Positions 39,638 through 46,598 of a stretch of 46,671 bases of DNA are shown here, in pieces. Numbering within the stretch: position 1 is the stretch's first letter; each line of letters starts with the position of its first letter. Below the pieces are notes generated by a model. That model searched no databases. It was not told where the DNA came from and saw only the letters and a list, made by a program, of their open reading frames with translations. The stretch is from DAOUBA01 sp034432855 (GTDB taxonomy: Bacteria > Chloroflexota > Anaerolineae > B4-G1), in contig DAOUBA010000003.1 of the NCBI GenBank assembly GCA_034432855.1, forward strand, positions 1-46,671. The letters run 5' to 3'. A program made the translations under genes and the position numbers.

Positions 39638-40847
39638 CGCTGTCGTCGCCGGCCACATCTGCCTGGACATCTTTCCCGATCTCTCGGCGAGCACCTGGGA
39701 AAAATGGGAGGCCGGCTTCCGCCCTGGAGAGATGCTGGAAGTCGGGCCGGCCACCTTTTCTACCGGCGGCGCCGTATCGAACACGGGACTGGCGTTGCAC
39801 AAACTGGGTATCGCCGTGCAGCTGATGGGCAAGGTGGGCGACGATCTGGTGGGACGTACCATCCGGCAGATCGTGAACGCGCACGGCGCCGGCCTGGCCG
39901 ACGGCATGATCGTGGACAAGGTGACTCCATCATCCTACACGATCATCGTCAACCTGCACGGTGTGGACCGCATTTTTCTGCACTACCCCGGCCCCAACAA
40001 CACCTTCAGCGCCGGCGACATTCACTATGACCTGGTGGCCCAGGCGCGCCTGTTCCACTTCGGCTACCCCACCCTGATGAAAGCGATGTTCGCGGAGAAC
40101 GGCGCCCAACTGGTAGAACTCTTCCGGCGCGTCAAGGAGATGGGCGTCACGACGTCGCTCGATGTCTCGTTGCCCGATCCGACCTCGCCGGCGGGCCGCG
40201 TGGATTGGCGCACCATTCTGAAATCGCTGATGCCCTACGTGGACATCTTTATGCCCAACCTGGCCGAAGCGCACTTTCTGCTGCACGGTCGAGCCACCGA
40301 TTTGACACCGACACCGGCGCTTCTCTCCGACCTGAGCGGCGAGTTACTGGCGCTGGGGACGCGCATCGTCGGCCTGAAACTGGGTGAGCGCGGTATGTAT
40401 CTGCGCACGGGCGGGCAGGCCGTCATCGAGACTCTGGGCGCCGCCCGGCCCTCCGACCCGGCGGCCTGGGCCGAGCGGGAACTATGGGCGCCCTGCTTCG
40501 CGGTGGATGTGGTGGGGACGACCGGGGCGGGTGATGCTGCAGTCGCCGGCTTCCTCGCCGCCCTGCTGCGCGACCTGTCACCGGAAGAAGCGCTGACGGC
40601 GGCTGTGGCCGTGGGCGGTTGCAACGTCGAGGCCGCCGACGCGCTCGGCGGCATCCGCTCGTGGGAAGAGACGTGGCAACGCATCGCGCGCGGCTGGGCG
40701 CGGCGCCCCATGACGCTCGATGCGGCGGGATGGCGGTTCGATGAACGGCGGCAAATCTGGGTAGGGCTCCAACCCGTCCGGAATCCGGGTGCCGGGCCAC
40801 GGCGAGCAACACTCCCCTCAGGAGGAACCAATGTCGCCGATAAATGA
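39627..40847 (+). CDS. PfkB-family (ribokinase-like) sugar kinase
   Basis: A 406-residue carbohydrate kinase, longer than the usual 310-330 because of an extended C-terminus. The N-terminal GHICLDIFPD and STGGAVSNTGLALHKLG are PfkB signature 1; TTGAGDAAVAGF with catalytic Asp 303 is signature 2. It would phosphorylate the ketose made by the isomerases (rhamnulose, xylulose or fuculose); no FGGY kinase is nearby. GGAGG lies seven bases before ATG 39627. The last 17 bases overlap the RAYT start, and the tail GAGPRRATLPSGG looks unlike the kinase core. Confidence 0.88.
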   Translation: MPCDAVVAGHICLDIFPDLSASTWEKWEAGFRPGEMLEVGPATFSTGGAVSNTGLALHKLGIAVQLMGKVGDDLVGRTIRQIVNAHGAGLADGMIVDKVTPSSYTIIVNLHGVDRIFLHYPGPNNTFSAGDIHYDLVAQARLFHFGYPTLMKAMFAENGAQLVELFRRVKEMGVTTSLDVSLPDPTSPAGRVDWRTILKSLMPYVDIFMPNLAEAHFLLHGRATDLTPTPALLSDLSGELLALGTRIVGLKLGERGMYLRTGGQAVIETLGAARPSDPAAWAERELWAPCFAVDVVGTTGAGDAAVAGFLAALLRDLSPEEALTAAVAVGGCNVEAADALGGIRSWEETWQRIARGWARRPMTLDAAGWRFDERRQIWVGLQPVRNPGAGPRRATLPSGGTNVADK

Positions 40848-41553
40848 ACATCACCGTCGTTCCATCCGCCTGCCGGGGTACGATTACACCCATCCCGGCG
40901 CCTACTTCGTTACCATCTGTACCCACCAACGGGAATCCCTGTTCGGCGATGTGGTGGACGGGGAAATGCGATTGAACGAATTCGGAGAAATTGTGCGGGA
41001 GGAATGGTTCCAAACCGCCAAGATCCGTCCCAACGTGGAATTGCGTGATGACGAATTCGTCGTTATGCCCAATCACATCCACGGGATTATTTGGATTGTG
41101 GACATCGTAGGGGCGACCCGCCGGGTCGCCCCTACTACGACGACCCGGCAGGTCGCCCCGATGGCGAGCGAACCACGGGGCCCTGTACCGGGATCCATCG
41201 GCGCCATCATCGGACAATTCAAATCCATCGTCACCAAACGCATCAACATTCTGCGCGCCGCCCCCGGCGCCCCCGTCTGGCAACGCAATTATTACGAACA
41301 CATCATCCGGAACGAACATGCCCTGAACGCCATCCGCCAATACATCCACGATAATCCGGCCCGCTGGTCCTGGGATCGCAACAACCTCGACGCCATCGGA
41401 CCCGACCCAATGGCCCGTGCAATCTGGACAATGATCCACCTCAACGAGAAGGAGGAAGCAACCGGTGAGAACCTTTCGCACTGCGGGGGAAGCCACGCGA
41501 GCCGCGCCATCCTGATGGACGAACAACCGGGGGGCGAAATCAGAGAAGAGTGA
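40831..41553 (+). CDS. REP-associated tyrosine transposase (RAYT, IS200-like HUH)
   Basis: A 240-residue Y1 transposase. The HUH motif is MPNHIHGIIW with His 82 and His 84, and the single catalytic Tyr is Tyr 171 in IRQYIHDNP. RLPGYDYTHPGAYFVTICTHQR is the typical opening (residues 13-34 in part). AGGAGG lies five bases before ATG 40831 and the gene overlaps the kinase by 17 bases, so it is expressed in the sugar operon. Its own coding sequence holds a perfect palindrome (41107-41135), read as VGATRRVAP. RAYTs act on such REP palindromes and spread them. Confidence 0.9.
   Translation: MSPINEHHRRSIRLPGYDYTHPGAYFVTICTHQRESLFGDVVDGEMRLNEFGEIVREEWFQTAKIRPNVELRDDEFVVMPNHIHGIIWIVDIVGATRRVAPTTTTRQVAPMASEPRGPVPGSIGAIIGQFKSIVTKRINILRAAPGAPVWQRNYYEHIIRNEHALNAIRQYIHDNPARWSWDRNNLDAIGPDPMARAIWTMIHLNEKEEATGENLSHCGGSHASRAILMDEQPGGEIREE
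41107..41135. repeat. Repeat family F, perfect REP-like palindrome inside the RAYT gene
   Basis: GTAGGGGCGACCC-gcc-GGGTCGCCCCTAC pairs perfectly over 13 bases on each side. A decayed second copy follows at 41140-41157 and a related copy is in the E2 gene (44344). It is the best candidate for the target of the RAYT. Confidence 0.9.
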
Positions 41554-41560
41554 AACGGAA

Positions 41561-43642
41561 ATGAGCAAACGAACGACGAGCAGGAAAACCATCGAAAAAC
41601 TCGACCTCACTAAAGCCCAGGCCCTCGAACTCTTGCGCCAGATGTGGGAGATCCGCCTGTTTGAGGAGACCGTCTACGATCTGCTGGGCAAGAACCTCAT
41701 CAAGGGCGCCTCGCATCTCTACGCCGGCGAGGAGGCGGTGGCCGTGGGGGCGATCGCGACGCTGCGCGATGACGACCTCATCACCAGCACTCACCGCGGC
41801 CACGGTCACTGTCACGCGCGCGGGGCGTCGCTGGCCAGGAGCGAAAAGGAGCGCCAGGAGCACTATAACAAGATGATGGCCGAACTCTGTGGGCGCGCCA
41901 CCGGCTATTGCCGGGGTCGTGGCGGCTCGATGCACATCGCCGACGTCGAAAAAGGCAACCTGGGCGCCACCGGCATCGTCGGCGGCAACATCCCCGTCGC
42001 CACTGGCGCGGGCCTGGCGCAAAAGATGATGAACACCGGTCGGGTCGTGCTCTGCTTCTTCGGCGACGGCGCGTCCAACACCGGCAACTTTCACGAGTCA
42101 CTCAACTTAGCGGCGCTGTGGAAACTGCCCGTCGTCTACGTCGTGGAGAACAATCTCTACGGCATGTCGGTGCCCATCACCAACGCCGCCGCCAAACTCG
42201 ACATCGCCGACCGCGCCTGCGCCTACGGCATCCCCGGCGAGGTGGTGGACGGGATGGACGTGCTCGCCGTGCGCGAGGCAGTCGCCAGAGCCGTCGAACG
42301 TGCCCGCAGAGGCGAGGGTCCGTCGCTCATCGAATGCCAGACCTATCGCTGGTACGGCCACTCGCGCTCCGACCCGCGCGTCTATCGGACTAAAGAGGAG
42401 GAAGCCGCCTGGAAGCAGCGTGATCCGATCCCCAACTTTGCCCGCAGGCTGATCGAGGCTGGAATCGCCACTCAAGAGGAGATTGACGCGCTGGAAAAGA
42501 AGGTGCAGGAGGAAATCAAGGAGGCGACCGAATTCGCGCTCAACTCACCCAACCCACCGGTCGAGGAACTCGAACTCTACGTCTACGCGCCGTTCAAGTG
42601 GACAGAGGCCGACATGGCCCGCGAGCGCGAGTTGCGTGCCCGTTGCGAGGCCGGCGGCCCCGGCACACGCCAGATCCGTTACTGGCAGGCGATCCAGGAG
42701 GCGCTGCGCGAAGAGATGTTGCGCGACGAGCGCGTGTTCGTGATGGGCGAGGACGTGGGCCTCTACGGCGGAGCCTACGGTGCGACGCGGGGGCTGTTCG
42801 AGGAATTCGGGCCAGAGCGTGTGCGCGATACGCCGATTTCGGAGGCGACCATCGGTGGCGCGGCGGTCGGCGCGGCGATGTGTGGCATGCGCCCCGTGGC
42901 CGAGATCATGTACGTGGACTTTACCCCACTGGCGATGGATCAGATCGCCAACCAGGGAGCCAAGAACCGCTACATGTTCGGCGGCAAGACCGTCGTCCCG
43001 ATGGTCATCCGCACCGAGGGTGGTGCCGGGCGCTGCATCGCCGCACACCACTCGCAGAGCCTGGAGGCGCTGTGGGTCCATTTCCCTGGCATCTATGTCG
43101 TCATGCCCAGCACGCCCTACGATGCCAAAGGGCTGCTCAAGGCCGCCATCCGTGACGACAACCCGGTGATGTTTATCGAACACAAGATGCTCTACAGCGT
43201 CGAAGGGTTCGTGCCGGAGGAGGATTACATCATCCCCTTCGGCGTAGCCGACGTCAAGCGCGAGGGCAGCGAAGTGACGGTGATCACCTATTCGCGCATG
43301 GTGCACCGCGCGCTGGAAGCCGCCGAGAGGCTGGCTGCGGAAGAAGGCATCAGCGTCGAGGTGATTGACCTGCGCACGCTCAAGCCGCTGGATATGGAGA
43401 CCATTGCCGCATCGGTCAAAAAGACCGGGCGCGTGGTCGGCGTGAGCGAGGCATACAAGACCGGCTCGTTCATCAGCGAACTGATAACGTGCATCCAGGA
43501 AGAGTTGTTCGACTGGCTCGACGCACCCATCGTGCGCGTCTGCGCCGCCGACGTGCCGGTGCCGATGAGCGAGCCGTTGGAGGATGCTGCAATCCCAAAT
43601 GTCGAGGCGATCATCGCGGGGATTCGCAAAGCGTTGGAGTAG
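41561..43642 (+). CDS. 2-oxoacid dehydrogenase E1, alpha-beta fusion
   Basis: A 693-residue thiamine-diphosphate enzyme. The alpha half (about 1-350) carries GDGASNTGNFHE with the TPP metal motif and ending in VVENN; the beta half (about 370-693) starts RYWQAIQEALREEM and has EDVGLYGGAYGATRGL, SEATIGGAAVGAA and the C-terminal transketolase domain. The pair matches pyruvate or acetoin dehydrogenase E1, which are two proteins in most bacteria. With the following E2 it would convert pyruvate or acetoin to acetyl-CoA. No E3 gene lies in the window. ATG 41561 follows the RAYT by seven bases. Confidence 0.92.
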   Translation: MSKRTTSRKTIEKLDLTKAQALELLRQMWEIRLFEETVYDLLGKNLIKGASHLYAGEEAVAVGAIATLRDDDLITSTHRGHGHCHARGASLARSEKERQEHYNKMMAELCGRATGYCRGRGGSMHIADVEKGNLGATGIVGGNIPVATGAGLAQKMMNTGRVVLCFFGDGASNTGNFHESLNLAALWKLPVVYVVENNLYGMSVPITNAAAKLDIADRACAYGIPGEVVDGMDVLAVREAVARAVERARRGEGPSLIECQTYRWYGHSRSDPRVYRTKEEEAAWKQRDPIPNFARRLIEAGIATQEEIDALEKKVQEEIKEATEFALNSPNPPVEELELYVYAPFKWTEADMARERELRARCEAGGPGTRQIRYWQAIQEALREEMLRDERVFVMGEDVGLYGGAYGATRGLFEEFGPERVRDTPISEATIGGAAVGAAMCGMRPVAEIMYVDFTPLAMDQIANQGAKNRYMFGGKTVVPMVIRTEGGAGRCIAAHHSQSLEALWVHFPGIYVVMPSTPYDAKGLLKAAIRDDNPVMFIEHKMLYSVEGFVPEEDYIIPFGVADVKREGSEVTVITYSRMVHRALEAAERLAAEEGISVEVIDLRTLKPLDMETIAASVKKTGRVVGVSEAYKTGSFISELITCIQEELFDWLDAPIVRVCAADVPVPMSEPLEDAAIPNVEAIIAGIRKALE

Positions 43643-43745
43643 CGTAAAGCGTAAAACGTAAAGCGTAAAACGTAAAACGTAAAGCGTAAATTACGTTTTA
43701 CGCATTACGCATTACGCAGTACGCGTTACGCAGTACGGATTACGT
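43643..43745. repeat. Repeat family B (CGTAAA/TTACG), copy 2
   Basis: Direct CGTAAAACGTAAAGCG units followed by their reverse TTACGTTTTACGCATTACG units, so the whole copy is a large inverted repeat between the E1 and E2 genes. It ends just before the AAGGAG ribosome site of E2. Confidence 0.9.
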
Positions 43746-43758
43746 CAAGGAGATAAGT

Positions 43759-45141
43759 ATGGTAACTGAAGTGATCTTGCCCGTGCTGGGCGAGACGATG
43801 AACGAGGGCACGATCGTCGAATGGGTGAAGCAGGAAGGCAATCCGGTCAGGCGCGGCGAGGTGCTCTTCACTCTCGAATCCGACAAGGCGACGCTGGAGG
43901 TCGAGGCGACGACCGACGGCTTTCTGCGCCGCATCCTGGTGCCAGCAGGCCAGACGGTGCCGGTGCTCACGGTGGTGGGGCTGATCACGAGCACGATGGA
44001 CGAGCCAGTGGCGGAATCAGCGAGTCAGCGAGTCAGCGAATCAGCGAGACCCCCATCTACTCCTTCTCCCCCTATCTCCCCCGCTCCCCCGACCCCCAGC
44101 ACCCCCGCTCGCATCTTTGCCTCGCCGCGGGCGCGGAAACTGGCCGCGGAAAGAGGCGTGGACCTGGCAGCGGTGAAGGGGAGTGGAGTCGGTGGGCGCA
44201 TCGTGGAGAAAGACGTCGTGGCCTATCTGGAAGCGGCGCCAAAGGCTACCCCCGTCGCACGCCGCGTGGCCGAGCAGGCCGGCGTAGACCTGCGCGCTGT
44301 CAGCGGCACGGGACCCGGCGGTCGTATCACCAAGGCCGATGTCGTAGGGGCGACCCTCGTGGTCGCCCCCGAAGTGGTCGCCCCCGAAGTGGTCGCCCCC
44401 CAAGTGGTCGTCCCCCAAGTGGTCACCCCACCGGCAGCCGCGCCCCAAGCCGAGATACCCCTGACCGGCGTGCGCAGCATCATCGCCCGCCGCATGTTCG
44501 AGGGCCACAGCATCACCGCCCCGGTCACCCTGACGATGGAGACCGACGCCACCGAGTTCGTCACCCTGCGCGAACGGCTCAAGGCAAGTCTGGCCGATGA
44601 GTTGGGGTTCAACATCGGTTACAACGATTTGCTCATCAAATTGGTCGCCCATGCCCTGCGCCGCTTTCCGTATATGAACGCCCGTCTGGAAGGCGAGACG
44701 ATCCGTCAACTGAGCGAGGTGCACATCGGGCTGGCCGTGGATACCGAGCGCGGCCTGCTCGTGCCCGTCGTGCGCGACGCCGACCGCAAGCGGCTGACAG
44801 AGGTGGCCCGCGAAGTGCAAACCCTCATCGAGCGCGCCCGCGCAGGTAAGGCTACCCCCGACGACCTCACCGGCAGCACGTTCACCATCACCAACCTGGG
44901 GATGTACGACGTGGACGGCTTTACCCCAATCATCAACCTGCCGGAGGCCGCCGTCCTGGGGATCGGGCGGATCAAACCCCGCCCGGCAGTGATGGGCGGC
45001 GCCGTCTGCGTCCGCCAGATGGTGTGGCTCAGCCTGACCTTCGATCATCGGCTGGTGGATGGGGCCCCCGCGGCCCGTTTCCTGCAGTACATCAAGAATC
45101 TCATTGAGGATCCCTATTTATGGCTTGCCGATTGTATGTAA
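43759..45141 (+). CDS. Dihydrolipoamide acyltransferase (E2)
   Basis: A 460-residue core subunit of the 2-oxoacid dehydrogenase complex. The lipoyl domain has the modified Lys 43 in ESDKATLEVE. Two peripheral-subunit-binding domains follow (ASPRARKLAAERGVDLAAV near 117-135 and VARRVAEQAGVDLRAVSGTG near 169-188), where one is usual. The catalytic domain has DHRLVDG with His 430. Linker 1 is encoded by repeats E and H, linker 2 by repeat F and a 15-bp tandem array. AAGGAG lies six bases before ATG 43759. Confidence 0.93.
   Translation: MVTEVILPVLGETMNEGTIVEWVKQEGNPVRRGEVLFTLESDKATLEVEATTDGFLRRILVPAGQTVPVLTVVGLITSTMDEPVAESASQRVSESARPPSTPSPPISPAPPTPSTPARIFASPRARKLAAERGVDLAAVKGSGVGGRIVEKDVVAYLEAAPKATPVARRVAEQAGVDLRAVSGTGPGGRITKADVVGATLVVAPEVVAPEVVAPQVVVPQVVTPPAAAPQAEIPLTGVRSIIARRMFEGHSITAPVTLTMETDATEFVTLRERLKASLADELGFNIGYNDLLIKLVAHALRRFPYMNARLEGETIRQLSEVHIGLAVDTERGLLVPVVRDADRKRLTEVAREVQTLIERARAGKATPDDLTGSTFTITNLGMYDVDGFTPIINLPEAAVLGIGRIKPRPAVMGGAVCVRQMVWLSLTFDHRLVDGAPAARFLQYIKNLIEDPYLWLADCM
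44011..44048. repeat. Repeat family E in E2 linker 1
   Basis: GAATCAGCGAGTCAGCGAG units read in frame as ESASQRVSESA. A following CT-rich run (44049-44105) resembles repeat family H and encodes a Pro-Ser linker. Confidence 0.85.
44344..44430. repeat. Repeat family F half-palindrome and 15-bp tandem array in E2 linker 2
   Basis: GTAGGGGCGACC-ctcgt-GGTCGCCCCC resembles the REP in the RAYT gene. It runs into nearly five 15-bp units of GTGGTCGCCCCCGAA type from 44359, which encode VVAPE/VVAPQ repeats. Confidence 0.9.
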
Positions 45142-45147
45142 GGGATC

Positions 45148-45198
45148 AGTGATTGGTGATTAGGTCAGACGATTCCTAATCCCCAATCCCCGATCCCT
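45148..45198. repeat. Repeat family C, left copy before the fucosidase
   Basis: AGTGATTGGTGATTAGG-TCAGACGATTCC-TAATCCCCAATCC. The arms fold on themselves with about 14 paired bases. The reverse complement of the copy at 46489-46552 matches it closely. Confidence 0.9.
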
Positions 45199-45225
45199 AG
45201 AGCAGTTGATACGAGGAGGAAGACT

Positions 45226-46488
45226 ATGGAAAAGGAATACATAAGGTGGTTCACCGAAGCCCGCTTCGGGATGTTCATCCACTGGGGCATCTATGCCATC
45301 CCGGCACGTGGCGAATGGGTCAAGCAACACGAAAGCTTGACCGATGAGGCTTACCAGCCGTATTTCGAGACCTTCAATCCCATCCACTACGATCCGCACG
45401 TCTGGGCACGGGCTGCAAAGGAAGCGGGGATGAAGTACGCCGTGATGACCGCCAAGCATCACGATGGCTTTTGTCTGTTCGATTCGCAATATACCGACTA
45501 CAAGGCGACGAACACCCCCGCCGGGCGCGATCTCATCCGCGAGTATGTCGAAGCCTTCCGCGCCGAGGGCCTCAAGGTCGGCTTTTACTACTCGCTGATT
45601 GACTGGCATCATCCCGATTACCCCGTCGCCGGCGATCGCTTCCACCCGCTGCGCAACCATCCCGATCACAAGGACCACGTCGGCAACCTGGAGCGCTATG
45701 TCGAGTACATGCACAATCAGGTGCGCGAACTGCTGACCAATTATGGGCGAGTTGACATTATGTGGTTCGATTTCTCCTACGACCGTATGGCGGGCGAAGC
45801 GTGGAAGGCGACCAAACTCGTGAAAATGGTGCGGGCGCTCCAACCGGGGATCATCATAGACAACCGACTCGGCGGCAACATCAAGGCGCGTGACCCGGAA
45901 ATCTATGCCGGAGACTTTGCCTCGCCGGAGCAGATCATCCCGCCGGAGGGGATAGTCAACGAAGCCGGCGAACCAATCCCCTGGGAAGCCTGCATCACGC
46001 TGAACGACAACTGGGGGTACGCCGCCTGGGACAAGAACTGGAAATCGCCCCGCACCGTTGTGCGGGCGCTGGTCGAGTGTGTCTCCAAAGGAGGCAATTT
46101 GCTCCTGAACGTAGGGCCGAACGCCAAGGGGGAAATCCCCGAAGAGAGTTTGCGTATCCTGGCCCAGGTGGGCACGTGGATGCGCAAGAACGGCGCGAGC
46201 ATCTACGGCTGCGGCAATGCCGGTCTCCCCAAGCCGGAGTGGGGACGCTTCACGCGGCGCGGCAACCGCCTCTATGCCCACATCCTCGATCGCGGCATCG
46301 GCCCGATCAACCTGCGTGGGCTGCACGGCCGTATCGCTTACGCCCGTCTGTTAGCCGACGATTCTGAGATCAAACTCGACCGCCCCTGGAACACCGTTGA
46401 CTATCCCGACGACGCCTTCATCATCCTCCCCACCGCCGAATTGCCGGATGAGTGGGATACGGTTGTGGAGTTGGTAATGAGCGAATAG
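45226..46488 (+). CDS. GH29 alpha-L-fucosidase
   Basis: A 420-residue retaining alpha-L-fucosidase. The family opening ARFGMFIHWGIYAIPARGEW, the KHHDGFCLFDS motif, the nucleophile Asp 182 in DIMWFDFSYD and GGNLLLNVGPNAKGEIPE are all present. No signal peptide. GAGGAGG lies ten bases before ATG 45226. It is the last full gene of the sugar cluster and would release L-fucose from glycans. Inverted repeat copies lie on both sides. Confidence 0.96.
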   Translation: MEKEYIRWFTEARFGMFIHWGIYAIPARGEWVKQHESLTDEAYQPYFETFNPIHYDPHVWARAAKEAGMKYAVMTAKHHDGFCLFDSQYTDYKATNTPAGRDLIREYVEAFRAEGLKVGFYYSLIDWHHPDYPVAGDRFHPLRNHPDHKDHVGNLERYVEYMHNQVRELLTNYGRVDIMWFDFSYDRMAGEAWKATKLVKMVRALQPGIIIDNRLGGNIKARDPEIYAGDFASPEQIIPPEGIVNEAGEPIPWEACITLNDNWGYAAWDKNWKSPRTVVRALVECVSKGGNLLLNVGPNAKGEIPEESLRILAQVGTWMRKNGASIYGCGNAGLPKPEWGRFTRRGNRLYAHILDRGIGPINLRGLHGRIAYARLLADDSEIKLDRPWNTVDYPDDAFIILPTAELPDEWDTVVELVMSE

Positions 46489-46552
46489 TGATTGGGTATT
46501 AGTAGTGATTAGGGATTGGGAATCGTCTGACTCCTAATCACCAATCACTATT
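46489..46552. repeat. Repeat family C, right copy after the fucosidase, inverted
   Basis: Read on the minus strand it gives AGTGATTGGTGATTAGG-ag-TCAGACGATTCCC, identical over 17 and 12 bases to the left copy apart from a 2-base insertion. It starts directly after the fucosidase stop. Confidence 0.9.
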
Positions 46553-46562
46553 GATTTTCGTA

Positions 46563-46591
46563 TTGCCATAGGAACGATTTCATGGTATGAT
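46563..46591 (+). promoter_or_regulatory. Promoter of the last gene
   Basis: TTGCCA (46563-46568), a 17-nt spacer and TATGAT (46586-46591). The start codon at 46599 is only seven bases further, so the transcript should be leaderless. Confidence 0.6.
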
Positions 46592-46598
46592 ATGCGGT

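Noticed and set aside
43643..43745. Repeat B as a simple rho-independent terminator
   Set aside because: The stem is AT-rich without a terminal T tract and E2 follows in the same transcript; a role in read-through control is possible but unsupported.
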